NCBI GenBank assembly: GCA_014381825.1
Contig: JACNKX010000038.1
Location: 186,001-250,000 of the forward strand
Reading direction: 5' to 3'
Origin: Planctomycetota bacterium
GTDB lineage: Bacteria > Planctomycetota > Planctomycetia > Pirellulales > Pirellulaceae
Length of the DNA stretch: 64,000 nucleotides
The translations under genes were made by a program, and so were the position numbers. Positions 23,461 to 32,215 of the stretch are shown one piece after another. How positions within the stretch are numbered: position 1 is the first letter of the stretch; each line of letters begins with the position of its first letter. The notes below the pieces were generated by a model. The model was not told the origin of the DNA and did no database searches. It was given only the letters and a program-made list of their open reading frames with translations.

Positions 23461-26046
23461 TTATAGTTGAACTTGAAGCGTGACGTCTTCGCCCGCAGGA
23501 ACAAGACTAATTCCCTTGAGCGTTATTATCTTGTCGGTTGTCCCATCACTTACTTTTACCGTGTAGCGACTCTCGGCGAATACCTTTGGGCGGTACTCTT
23601 GCCCTTTGACTCGCAGCGTATAAACGATCTCGCCATTGGACTCGTCAATGACTTGAACGACAGGATCCTTAAGCGAACTGACCTTTATCGTTGGAAGATA
23701 GCCCACAGGCTTTCGACCGTAGTTGTCTTCCTGCGAAATCGTTTTGGGCCAACCAAGATAGGGTTTGTCATTCGGATCATCTGGATCGGCGAAACGGGGC
23801 CAACATTCCATCGTGATCGCTCGTTTCACCTTGTTCAACCTAACAATTCCGTACCCAGGCATCTTGTCGTGCAGATCCGCCGGTTCATGTCCCATCGCGC
23901 GACCTGGATTGGTCGCTGCGTGAACAGTTACATAGTTCATAAACCCATCGCGAAACTTACCCGTGTAATCGTCGACAGCTGGATACTCATATTTACCGGT
24001 GTTTTTCGGAGCGAATGCGCGGGGATAGAAGTTGGCGACGCTCGGTACAACAAACGACCAGCAGCCATCGTCCCAAGTGTCGATGCCGTGATGGACGATC
24101 GTGGCTAGGTGTTGGTCGCCACCGATATGAAACGCGAAGCATCGGCGAAGTAGATCAACGGCTCGGTTGCGGCCTGATTGAGGCCAGCCATTCGAGTCTA
24201 AGTCCGCGCGGAGGTAGTCCAACGCTCCGCCGTGATGCGTGGCGAGGTTGGCGAAGACGGTCTGCGAGAGCGCGACTTTCATCCCAGCCCCCTGCCACTG
24301 CTGTCCCCATGCCTCGAGAAACTGCTCTTGCCGCTCGCCAAGCAATTGCAAACCGGCGACGTCGGCTTTCAAAACATCGAAGTCAGGATCGGAAATATGA
24401 TCCGCGCGACTGCTTCCGGAATCCGGGACTCGTCCGTTACATCCGCTCTTGAACTTTCGGTCTTCCAGGATTGCGAAACTGATGCGCCCGTAAACCATGT
24501 CGGTGTAGTACGCCCGTATTCCCTGCTCTAGCGGTTGGTCATGGTACGCATCGGGCAAGTGGCTCGTTTGCGTTCGCTCAGACATTTGGACAAAGTCCGC
24601 TGGATGAACATATCCACCTTTGTCGTCTTTGTCGGTCTTCCGACCGCCCTCACCCCACAGATTACCTTGATAGACGTCGTGATCATCTGGCATCGTGACC
24701 GCCGGAATGTCTCTCGTCAGGTCGCGATATGCCCAACTGAACAGATACCACTTATACATATAGTCGAGCTTGATATTCGCTACGTCAGGATGCGTCGGAC
24801 TCGCGCCTTCGTAGACTTGGTCGCCGCTGAAAAAGAGTACGTCTGGATCGTGTTTCGTAACTTGAGCGGTCAGGTCATGGTGCGGGAACCACATCCCGGT
24901 CTTCCAATTGAATTGCCCGCGTTCCAGTCCGTGTCGATTGTTGTGATTGCCGGTGAAGCCAGCAACGACAATTGTCTCCTTATCCTTGGGATCGCGACGG
25001 ACTGTTCCTTCCCAACGCGAGTCGCCATAAACGACACGATAGGGCGTGTCCAATGTTGAATCCCAATTGGCGACACGAAACGTTGCCGTCCAGCCGGGCA
25101 CAATGATCTCCGCCGTCGCAGTTCGCTTCCATCCATCCGCTTGCTTGGTGTGTAGTTCAGCACGATGCGGCTCGCTTTCGCCGATTGGCATCAGCTGTGC
25201 CGTCAACTTAAGTACATCGCGACTTAGCGTGTACTGCGAGCCAAGAACGGGACCTGCCGTTTGATCGGGATGGGCCGTCACCTTGTCGCCAGATACTTGC
25301 CAGTCTCGAAACCAGAATCGTCCTGTATTCGGAGCGGAGCCGGGATGCGACACCAGTGCAATATTGCCGACCATCCGCTTCGTCGGAAGCGTTCGAGATG
25401 CGACGCTGAACAATCGATTCGTTCCCAGATCATGAATCGAGACCCGTAAAACATAGCTCTCCGGGTTCATCCTATCGACAGAACCGAGGACACGAAGAAC
25501 CACATCCTTCAGCACTTCTTTCGGCTCGATCCCGACCGTCGCCGCACCAACCTGAATGCCTCGATCACTTTTCGGCTTTTCATTATCTCGAATGAATGCG
25601 CGACCAAGGCCATCCACACCTATAAATATTCCGGCACCAGCGCCGCTGCTCTGATGAATGATAGCGGCACTGCGATAATCCATCTCACCACTGCCAGCGC
25701 CGAGCAACAGTCCTACAGCCGTTTGTTCACTCACCGCTTCATCGTCAATGAGTCCAGCGTGAACACTTAGCGCAAGGTGCCCTGGTTCTTCATTCAGTTG
25801 ATGGGTTAGCAAATGCACCGTCCGCATTGCATAGCGAGCTTGTCTCTGTGCGCATTCGAGCCTTCCATCGTTAACTCGCCAATCCTGAAGCCGGTTGGCC
25901 CAGTAGGTTGGTCCCGCCCACACGCGGTTTGGAGTGGTGCTCCAACCTTTGGAGAATTCGTCCGCTCGACCGTTGCAGGCCGTGAGCAACAAGACCGTGA
26001 CTGGGAGGATCTGTCGTAAAACTACAACGGTCCGTGAGTATCGCAT
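23461..26046 (-). CDS. PhoD-like metallophosphatase lipoprotein
   Basis: An 861-residue exported phosphatase. The leader ends in a lipobox (L-L-T-A-C24), so it is probably lipid-anchored. An N-terminal 230-residue beta domain (possibly LamG-like) precedes the PhoD-type catalytic core. The core shows V-A-G-F-T-G-N-H-N-N, the metal site VLFFSGDQVYEG, AVTMPDDHDVYQGNLWGEGG, and the late GGDQHLATIVHHG. PhoD enzymes release phosphate from diesters and monoesters and use Fe and Ca. Length is larger than typical PhoD (about 550), owing to N- and C-terminal domains. GGGGA lies before ATG 26046; a TTG at 26061 is an alternative. It is followed 17 nt later by the secreted beta-sandwich gene. Confidence 0.85.
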   Translation of the reverse strand: MRYSRTVVVLRQILPVTVLLLTACNGRADEFSKGWSTTPNRVWAGPTYWANRLQDWRVNDGRLECAQRQARYAMRTVHLLTHQLNEEPGHLALSVHAGLIDDEAVSEQTAVGLLLGAGSGEMDYRSAAIIHQSSGAGAGIFIGVDGLGRAFIRDNEKPKSDRGIQVGAATVGIEPKEVLKDVVLRVLGSVDRMNPESYVLRVSIHDLGTNRLFSVASRTLPTKRMVGNIALVSHPGSAPNTGRFWFRDWQVSGDKVTAHPDQTAGPVLGSQYTLSRDVLKLTAQLMPIGESEPHRAELHTKQADGWKRTATAEIIVPGWTATFRVANWDSTLDTPYRVVYGDSRWEGTVRRDPKDKETIVVAGFTGNHNNRHGLERGQFNWKTGMWFPHHDLTAQVTKHDPDVLFFSGDQVYEGASPTHPDVANIKLDYMYKWYLFSWAYRDLTRDIPAVTMPDDHDVYQGNLWGEGGRKTDKDDKGGYVHPADFVQMSERTQTSHLPDAYHDQPLEQGIRAYYTDMVYGRISFAILEDRKFKSGCNGRVPDSGSSRADHISDPDFDVLKADVAGLQLLGERQEQFLEAWGQQWQGAGMKVALSQTVFANLATHHGGALDYLRADLDSNGWPQSGRNRAVDLLRRCFAFHIGGDQHLATIVHHGIDTWDDGCWSFVVPSVANFYPRAFAPKNTGKYEYPAVDDYTGKFRDGFMNYVTVHAATNPGRAMGHEPADLHDKMPGYGIVRLNKVKRAITMECWPRFADPDDPNDKPYLGWPKTISQEDNYGRKPVGYLPTIKVSSLKDPVVQVIDESNGEIVYTLRVKGQEYRPKVFAESRYTVKVSDGTTDKIITLKGISLVPAGEDVTLQVQL

Positions 26047-26160
26047 TGTTTCCCCGTGCAATAGCGTCCTTGTGCGAGCGATCTATTGTGTTTGTTGATA
26101 GAAGAAGCGACAACCAGGAAGCTGCGGTAAGACGTTGGTTCACGGAGCGAACAACGTCAA

Positions 26161-27552
26161 TTACATGGGTGCAATTCGTCGAGCGCCAACATCGGTCGTC
26201 AACATGACGTGCGAATCGAAGCTCTTGTAAATAAGTCGGTGTTTAAGCTCCTGGTGCCCTGGGTCATCCCACAAGTTATCGAACTCCCACGGATCATCCT
26301 GCAAGTCGTACAACTCACCAAGATCGTGGCCGTGGTACACCGACAACTTGTAGCGAGCATCGCGATACATTGTCGCAAACGTTCCCGTGCCGCCGGTAAA
26401 GTGGGGGTCGAGCGCGTCGAAATACTCGCACCGAACTGAATCTCGCCAATGGTTCGCGGGTGCGTCGCCTCGCAGTATCGGCAGCAGCGACTTGCCTTGC
26501 ATGTAGTCGGGCGCTTCGACACCTGCGAGATCGATGAGCGTCGAGCTCAGATCGAGCAATTCTACGAGCGCGGAACTCCTTAACCCGCTCTCGAATTGCC
26601 TTGGCCAGGAAAAGATCAGCGGAACTCGAATCAGACCTTCATAGAAGCGACAACCTTTCTGAATCAATCCGTGATCGCCCATCGTCTCGCCGTGGTCGCT
26701 CGTAAAGATGATGACGGTGTTGTCGCGCTGCCCTAATGCATCCAACGCGTCGAGAATCCGGGCGAATTGATCGTCGATCTGAGCAATCATCGCGTAGTAT
26801 CGAGCCTGTTCACCCTTCGCGTCGAATTCTTCAGGCCGTCTGGCACCGCCCTGAAAGTCAATCTCGGCGAGTCTTGCTTGCTGTTCAAGATCGCTTTCAC
26901 GAAAGTACGGGCCTGGCATCTCCGCCGGATCATACTGATCGGCGTAGGATTTGGGTGGAATGAATGGCGGGTGTGGATCGTACACGTTCACATTTAACAG
27001 CCAAGGCTCGTCACGAGTCTGCGACATGAACTCGATGGATCGTTCGGTCGCCCAAGTTGTCTGATGATACTCCGTCGGAACTCGTTCTTCGCTTTCGCGC
27101 ATTGCCTCGAGGTTGCCTCCGCGTTCGCGGACCCATTCCGCGTAATCATGGCCTTCGGGCCAGTCATCTCGCGGTGCATGGCTAAACTTCCAATACCGAA
27201 ATCCGTCATCAAGACGTGGTTCAGTGCGATACCCCGAGCTTTGCAAATGAAACTTTCCGATCATGCCGCAGTCGTAGCCACTGTCGGCAATCAACTTCGT
27301 GATCAACGGCGACGACGTCGGAAACGTATCGTTGCCGTTGCGCGTGTTGTGAACGCGCGAGGGATACATGCCCGTCATGAAGCTTGATCGGCTTGGCGTA
27401 CAGATCGGACTTTGGCAGTAGGCATGCGTAAATGCGACGCCTTCGCCGACGAGACGGTCGATTGTCGGCGTCCGAACGAATGCGTTTCCCAACGCGCCGA
27501 TCGTGTCGAATCGTTGCTGATCAGTGCAGTACCAAAGAATATTGGGGCGCAT
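26161..27552 (-). CDS. sulfatase without signal peptide
   Basis: A 463-residue type I sulfatase. It begins directly with the metal-site strand (RPNILWYCTDQQRFD) and has the formylglycine motif C51-T-P-S-R55 in the context YCQSPICTPSRSSFMTGMYP. Later metal-site parts VIIFTSDHGETMGDHGL and a C-terminal DDPWEFDNLWDD are intact. No signal peptide or membrane segment is visible and the upstream frame adds none, so the enzyme is predicted to stay in the cytosol. This is unlike the other three sulfatases of the window. It would need an uptake system for small sulfated products. It lies 75 nt after a response regulator gene and 114 nt before the PhoD-like gene. Confidence 0.88.
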   Translation of the reverse strand: MRPNILWYCTDQQRFDTIGALGNAFVRTPTIDRLVGEGVAFTHAYCQSPICTPSRSSFMTGMYPSRVHNTRNGNDTFPTSSPLITKLIADSGYDCGMIGKFHLQSSGYRTEPRLDDGFRYWKFSHAPRDDWPEGHDYAEWVRERGGNLEAMRESEERVPTEYHQTTWATERSIEFMSQTRDEPWLLNVNVYDPHPPFIPPKSYADQYDPAEMPGPYFRESDLEQQARLAEIDFQGGARRPEEFDAKGEQARYYAMIAQIDDQFARILDALDALGQRDNTVIIFTSDHGETMGDHGLIQKGCRFYEGLIRVPLIFSWPRQFESGLRSSALVELLDLSSTLIDLAGVEAPDYMQGKSLLPILRGDAPANHWRDSVRCEYFDALDPHFTGGTGTFATMYRDARYKLSVYHGHDLGELYDLQDDPWEFDNLWDDPGHQELKHRLIYKSFDSHVMLTTDVGARRIAPM

Positions 27553-27627
27553 TTGCGAATCGAAATGGTTGAACTTGTAAACGAATACCGTCGCCAGATT
27601 CTAACCAATCACTCGCTGCCGCGCAAC

Positions 27628-28071
27628 TCAGGTGGCAGCAAACATTTCGCGTTCCGCCTTCCTTCGCTCGGCAAGATACGTTAGTCGGCTTCGCCAACGT
27701 TCGATGCGTTCGAAGGCGTCTTCAACGGCGGCTGCAAGTTCAATGCCCTCGGCAAGTGGCTTGAAGAGACAATCGTTTGCACCCAGTCGCATCGACTCTA
27801 ACGCCGCCGTCGTCGTAACAACACCCGTGAGCATGATGACCTGAATGCCGCCATCGTGCCTCTTTACTTGCTCTAACAACCGCAGGCCGTCGAGATCGGG
27901 CATATCCATATCAAGAATGACGACTCGAAAGTTCTCACTCACAACGGCGTCGACAGCCTGTGTCGGATCGTTCAGCGAAGTGACTCGGTAGCCTTCCTTC
28001 GCCAACAGCTTGACAACCAATCGCGTAACGCTGGCGTCGTCGTCGACGTGCAACACTCGTAGGTCTGCCAT
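27628..28071 (-). CDS. single-domain response regulator
   Basis: A 147-residue CheY-like receiver. The acidic pocket D10-D11-D12, the phosphoacceptor D54 (VILDMDMPDLDG), the T82 in MLTG and K103 in FKP are all present. There is no DNA-binding or enzyme domain; a 25-residue basic helix follows the receiver. No histidine kinase gene is in the window, so the partner is unknown. GGGGG lies 7 nt before the ATG. It precedes the cytosolic sulfatase gene on the same strand, which may reflect co-transcription. Confidence 0.93.
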   Translation of the reverse strand: MADLRVLHVDDDASVTRLVVKLLAKEGYRVTSLNDPTQAVDAVVSENFRVVILDMDMPDLDGLRLLEQVKRHDGGIQVIMLTGVVTTTAALESMRLGANDCLFKPLAEGIELAAAVEDAFERIERWRSRLTYLAERRKAEREMFAAT

Positions 28072-28238
28072 TGTTTGCCCCCTGGGCGGTCGGTTTCACC
28101 GCTTCCTGAATATTCGTCCACTCAACCATAGATGACAATCGACCGAGAGGCTCGTAGCAAAGATTGAATCGACAGATTCTCCTCGACTTGATCCAGTGGA
28201 ATCGGCGCACACGCTACGATCGTCAGGTACGACGAAGG

Positions 28239-29255
28239 CTACTGTATTCGACCGTGATATCGCTGATTAAAAATTGCGGGATCGAAGGGATCCCCCTCTG
28301 GCTTGGTGTCACCTGGCGTGAGGGTCTCTGTCGGACTTGCTGTGACGGCGGATTGCGAATCACTGTTCGAAGATCGCCGCGGCTGATACAACAACTCATT
28401 TGTGGGCGCTATCGTCGTTGGATCGCTTGGTGAGCGTTTGGCATTGAACCTACGAACCCAATCAGACAAGATGTCGAGTTGGAGCTGTTCGCGGTCTTGG
28501 ATCGCCGCAGCTGCCGCGCCACCATGCGCCACAGCAGCCTTCGAGAGCAAGATGCTTTGCATTGGGGTGTCTCGATCGATATAAGCCACGGACGCCTTTA
28601 GGTTTCGTTCAGTCAATCGACGCGTCGTCGCCTGTCCGAAAAAGGGTCGAAACAGGACAAACTCGCTCGTCCCTCTCGTGTTGTGACACCCGCCCGTGGC
28701 ACAGCGATTCAACAGTAATGGCTGCACAGAAGAAGTAAATGAATCGATCGCGCTCGTGGGTAATTCACGTAGCTCTTCCTCGAAGCCGACCTTGGCGATC
28801 TGCCCGCCGTTTGTCGGCTGGTCCGTGGGCGACTGCGCAACCGCAGTCACGAGCAGACGCTGATGTAGTGATTCTAATTCTTGTTGCGGACCAAATTGTC
28901 TCTCGGCCGCAAGAATCTGGTCAGCCGCACGCGCCAGCATCTCGTGCTTCAGGCACCACTGAGTTAGAGCAACTCTAGAAGCAAAACTATCGTCCAACGC
29001 CGACCTCTTCAATTCATAGGCCTCTTGCAAGCTACCTACAAAGGCGGTGACATCCGCCGCCGGAACGCGCGCCTCGCCGGATTCTCCCAGCAGTACGACG
29101 TAGCGATCGCCCGCCGGTGTAATGAATCCACTCAACGTCGCTCCGTGCTTCAGCAATAGCACTCCCTTTTGAGGCGATTCCGCGCTGGCAATGGAAGGCA
29201 ACAGTGATACCGCCAAAAGCGTTAGGACGACGCGACAGAGTTTAATAGAAGACAT
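28239..29255 (-). CDS. exported protein with CX4CH motif, unknown
   Basis: A 338-residue protein with a signal peptide (residues 1-25). The first half has a short beta-rich segment (GVLLLKHGATLSGFITPAGDRYVVLLG). It is followed by a helical region, and then C185-A-T-G-G-C190-H191 in the context SSVQPLLLNRCATGGCHNTRG. This CX4CH motif resembles a non-standard c-type haem site, and a similar one occurs in the giant protein at 42699. The C-terminal 60 residues are Ser/Thr/Pro-rich. Haem attachment is not proven. The same arrangement, a helix then C-x4-C-H then a TSEF segment, is common in planctomycete proteins, but I know of no assigned function. Confidence 0.7.
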   Translation of the reverse strand: MSSIKLCRVVLTLLAVSLLPSIASAESPQKGVLLLKHGATLSGFITPAGDRYVVLLGESGEARVPAADVTAFVGSLQEAYELKRSALDDSFASRVALTQWCLKHEMLARAADQILAAERQFGPQQELESLHQRLLVTAVAQSPTDQPTNGGQIAKVGFEEELRELPTSAIDSFTSSVQPLLLNRCATGGCHNTRGTSEFVLFRPFFGQATTRRLTERNLKASVAYIDRDTPMQSILLSKAAVAHGGAAAAAIQDREQLQLDILSDWVRRFNAKRSPSDPTTIAPTNELLYQPRRSSNSDSQSAVTASPTETLTPGDTKPEGDPFDPAIFNQRYHGRIQ

Positions 29256-29362
29256 GCTTATTGCTATTAGGACAACGCGCGTAGCACGTCAAGATCAAGA
29301 CATGACGCGAGCTGACGCTAGCAGATAAATGCGTAACCAGCATGAAGTCACGACGCAACTCT

Positions 29363-30244
29363 TCACGGAGCGCCAGGGCAAACACGAGCAACGAACTCTG
29401 CCAACCGCTCGTAGTAGTCATCCGGTGGATAATCGTTGTGGCCCACGCCATCGAAAACAAGAAACTCCTTGTCTGTCGTGGGTGCGGCATCGAACAGTCG
29501 CTGGCCACAGCCCAGAGGAATCATCTCGTCTTCTGCTCCATGACTCTGCAGCAACGCGCCTTGGAAATTCGATATCCTGTCGACCGAGTTCAGCTGTGTT
29601 CGCATCAGCCACCGCACAGGAATCCACCAGTGCAATCTAGCAGCAACGTCTGGGAGACTTGAAAACGTGCTCTCTAGAATCACCGCGCCACTTTCGTATT
29701 CCTTGGCAAGGTCCACCGCAACGGCACCTCCAAGTGAACGCCCCATCACGATGACCTTATCTGGCGCGACGCCGGAACGTTCGACAAGCCAGCGGTGAGC
29801 GGCTCTTCCATCCGCCAAGACACCAGCTTCATGGGCTGCCCCTTCGCTCCGCCCATACCCCCGATAATCAAATGCAAAGATCGCAACACCCAAGCTCGAA
29901 CGCAATTGGTCTGCAACCGGAGCCACGTACGCGACGTGCTCGCCATTCCCGTGGCAGTACAGCAGGTAGGCCTTCGGAGCGAGGTGGTCTAAGTACCATC
30001 CGTGTAGCTTCGTCCCATCCTCCGAGACGAAATCAACGTCTTCGTACTGCAACCCTGTCGGATTCCAATCGCCACTCGGGAAACGAGGTGCAGGGAAAAT
30101 CAGCTTGTTCTCAAGCAGGAACAGCACCAGCAAGACCGCCAGATAAACTCCAATGCACCTCGCCGCGAACCCTCGCGATCGCCTGATCCATCGACCACCC
30201 CAACCGCTTTCGCGACCAGTCGATGAATGATTCGTGGGTCCCAC
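29363..30244 (-). CDS. membrane-anchored alpha/beta hydrolase
   Basis: A 293-residue protein of the ABHD13/Bem46-like group. A basic N-terminus and one membrane helix (about 29-46) place the catalytic domain outside the cytosol. The oxyanion segment is LLYCHGNGEH, a typical DYRGYGRS follows, the nucleophile is G-R-S170-L-G-G, and the late GVGHNDYPP supplies the catalytic His, with D before it in GAEDEM. These enzymes act as esterases or acyl hydrolases with unknown natural substrate. A GTG start is preceded by GGAG at 8 nt. It lies 83 nt downstream of the DUF1571 gene on the same strand. Confidence 0.85.
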   Translation of the reverse strand: MGPTNHSSTGRESGWGGRWIRRSRGFAARCIGVYLAVLLVLFLLENKLIFPAPRFPSGDWNPTGLQYEDVDFVSEDGTKLHGWYLDHLAPKAYLLYCHGNGEHVAYVAPVADQLRSSLGVAIFAFDYRGYGRSEGAAHEAGVLADGRAAHRWLVERSGVAPDKVIVMGRSLGGAVAVDLAKEYESGAVILESTFSSLPDVAARLHWWIPVRWLMRTQLNSVDRISNFQGALLQSHGAEDEMIPLGCGQRLFDAAPTTDKEFLVFDGVGHNDYPPDDYYERLAEFVARVCPGAP

Positions 30245-30327
30245 TTCCCGTTCTCCGATTGCCGCGGCGAACCGAAATTATAGGGTGGGTTATTCGGATA
30301 GCAAAACGCGATCACGGATCAATCGAC

Positions 30328-31236
30328 TTACTGTCGGGCGACTCTAATTTGACGGAACCTTTTCTCGTGGTCGAAGTCATTCTCTTTCAGGCCCACGTTC
30401 ATCTTCATGTCGAGATAGGTGTACGCCTCCTCCAGGACAGGCCTTCCGCCGGGAGTCGTCGGCCAAGAGTATGCCGCGTATCGGACGGGCACTTGCAGTT
30501 GATCGTCAATAAAGACCCTAGCAATGTGGAAATCGAAATACGGCTTCTGCACAGGGTGCGTGACCTCGATTACCAAGCAACTGCGTCCATTGATTTTTGC
30601 CTTTTCGATATATCGCACTTGTGTGGACAGTGCCTTGGGGTCGCTCTTTCGATCGCTTGTTGCGCGTTCGATTAGCTTGTCGACTAGATTCTCGATACCT
30701 ATTTCGGTGATCGGATACCGTTGTCCTCGCATTGCCAACATGCCTTCCGGCTTAAGCCAGACGTCACCAAGTAACTTCTCAACGCCTTTGGCTTCATGGC
30801 CGACCAGCTTGCCGCCGTTTTTTCCTTCGACGTACATCACTTCGCGTCCCTGAATGGTATCTGGCTTGAGAAAATTCAGGTACACACTGAATGGTTGAGC
30901 CGCCTGTGTCTCGCCCGTCTTACGATTGCGAATTTCTGCTCGCATGTGTTCTGTCGGGAGCAACTCGCCTTTGATTCGTTCCTGCTTAACGATCGTACAG
31001 GTGTAGTCAGCCACCTCAGTCCGAATTCGCTTGAGCCCGTCTTCGGCGATCTTAATCGCTTGGTCGAGCGGATGATTCGGCTTTCGCTCGTCTGATTCGA
31101 TTCGCTTCGTGACGCGAAAGACTGGTTCTTTTAGTTGATCGCGAGGCTCTTGGCCCCACGCCATCGCGACGGTATAGAGTGCCGTGGATGATGCGAGCAG
31201 ACAAATCCAAGTTCGGCGTGAGAGGCGCGACGACAT
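30328..31236 (-). CDS. DUF1571 exported protein
   Basis: A 302-residue protein with a signal peptide (SSRLSRRTWICLLASSTALYT). The body matches DUF1571: DYTCTIVKQERIKGELLP, then FSVYLNFLKPDTIQGREVMYVEGKNGGKLVGHEA, and later SCLVIEVTHP and IDDQLQVPVRYAAYSWP. The fold appears related to outer-membrane lipoprotein carriers (LolA-like half-barrel), but no partner is known. The frame is open far upstream to 31725; AAAGGA 6 nt before the ATG at 31236 and the signal peptide fix this start. It is transcribed away from the MBL-fold hydrolase gene, with 221 nt between. Confidence 0.85.
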   Translation of the reverse strand: MSSRLSRRTWICLLASSTALYTVAMAWGQEPRDQLKEPVFRVTKRIESDERKPNHPLDQAIKIAEDGLKRIRTEVADYTCTIVKQERIKGELLPTEHMRAEIRNRKTGETQAAQPFSVYLNFLKPDTIQGREVMYVEGKNGGKLVGHEAKGVEKLLGDVWLKPEGMLAMRGQRYPITEIGIENLVDKLIERATSDRKSDPKALSTQVRYIEKAKINGRSCLVIEVTHPVQKPYFDFHIARVFIDDQLQVPVRYAAYSWPTTPGGRPVLEEAYTYLDMKMNVGLKENDFDHEKRFRQIRVARQ

Positions 31237-31445
31237 GGGGAATCCTTTCCTCGTAGTGGTCTGGTGACGGCAGCTCCGCTGTACGTCAGGCGTGGCTTCA
31301 ACGTGTCTCGTTATTGTTATCGCCGTTGGTGCGCTACGTGAATTAGAATCAACGCAGCGGACACGAGGTCTTACCCAACCGGCTAAACCTGCTAAGTTAC
31401 CAATCGTTACCGATCCGACGATCTTACGCAATCGCGATCTTTTCA

Positions 31446-31451
31446 GGGAGG
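31446..31451 (+). promoter_or_regulatory. ribosome binding site GGGAGG for the MBL-fold gene
   Basis: GGGAGG lies 6 nt before a GTG at 31458, which decides for that codon over a TTG at 31452. Confidence 0.65.
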
Positions 31452-31457
31452 TTGTTT

Positions 31458-32114
31458 GTGCCAAGTAATCGCTTACATCTTGCCGTGGTCGTGTCGCAGC
31501 TTTTTCAAGAAAACGCCTATATCGCCCACCTTGAAGGCCGTTCTGATTGCTTGGTCTTTGACCCAGGGCTTGATTCCCCGTCGATCCTGGACAAACTCTC
31601 CGAGTTGACGCTGGAACCGGTCGCGATTCTGAACACCCATGGACATGCCGATCACATCGCCGGTAATGCGGCGTTAAAAGAGGCGTTTCCCAACGCACCG
31701 CTGGTGATCGGTGCCAACGACGCATCGAAACTCACTAATCCAGTCGAGAATCTCTCTCGGTCCCATGGCGTCGATTTAATCAGCCCAGACGCAGACCAAC
31801 TGGTCAATGAAGGGGATGTTTTTACCGATGCGGGATTCGAGCTCGAAGTTTACGACACGCCTGGCCACTCGATTGGGCACGTGATCTTCGTCTTCAAGGC
31901 GGAATCGCCTTGGGTTGTTTTCGGTGGCGATGTTTTGTTTCAGGGCAGCATTGGGCGCACCGATTTCCCAGATGGCAGCTTTGAGCAACTCGCTAATTCG
32001 ATCCGATCCAAGCTGTATACTCTGCCCGACGACACAATTGTTCTCCCCGGCCACGGACCAATGACGACTATTGGATTCGAGAAGCAGCACAATCCGTTTA
32101 TTCCCGGAGATTGA
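31458..32114 (+). CDS. MBL-fold metallohydrolase (glyoxalase II-like)
   Basis: A 218-residue cytosolic metallo-beta-lactamase-fold enzyme. The zinc site T-H-G-H-A-D-H (about residues 59-65), the second His in YDTPGHSIGHVIFVF, and the conserved GGDVLFQGSIGRTDFPDGSFEQL plus LPGHGPMTTIGFEKQHNPF are typical of the glyoxalase II-like, YcbL-type subgroup. It probably hydrolyses a thioester such as an acyl-glutathione or similar. Length (about 215) fits YcbL rather than full-length GloB. GTG start with a strong GGGAGG. It faces the Gfo/Idh/MocA gene, with an intergenic hairpin between. Confidence 0.9.
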   Translation: MPSNRLHLAVVVSQLFQENAYIAHLEGRSDCLVFDPGLDSPSILDKLSELTLEPVAILNTHGHADHIAGNAALKEAFPNAPLVIGANDASKLTNPVENLSRSHGVDLISPDADQLVNEGDVFTDAGFELEVYDTPGHSIGHVIFVFKAESPWVVFGGDVLFQGSIGRTDFPDGSFEQLANSIRSKLYTLPDDTIVLPGHGPMTTIGFEKQHNPFIPGD

Positions 32115-32148
32115 TCAAGGAAGTGATCGCTGGCCAAGAAACGAACAA

Positions 32149-32171
32149 GGGGCCGGAATGTTCCCGGCCCC
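32149..32171. terminator. GC-rich hairpin between convergent genes
   Basis: GGGGCCGG (32149-32156) and CCGGCCCC (32164-32171) form a perfect 8-bp stem with a 7-nt loop, 35 nt after the MBL-fold gene stop and 44 nt before the end of the convergent oxidoreductase gene. The following CTCGTC is not a T-run, so termination strength is uncertain. It could serve both strands. Confidence 0.6.
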
Positions 32172-32215
32172 TCGTCACATATCAGACCTCACAACTGGAG
32201 CGTGAGAATTTTGAA

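Noticed and set aside
30328-31725. Longer 465-residue version of the DUF1571 protein
   Set aside because: The extra N-terminal part is Arg-rich and would overlap the divergent MBL-fold gene; the ATG at 31236 has a ribosome binding site and a signal peptide.
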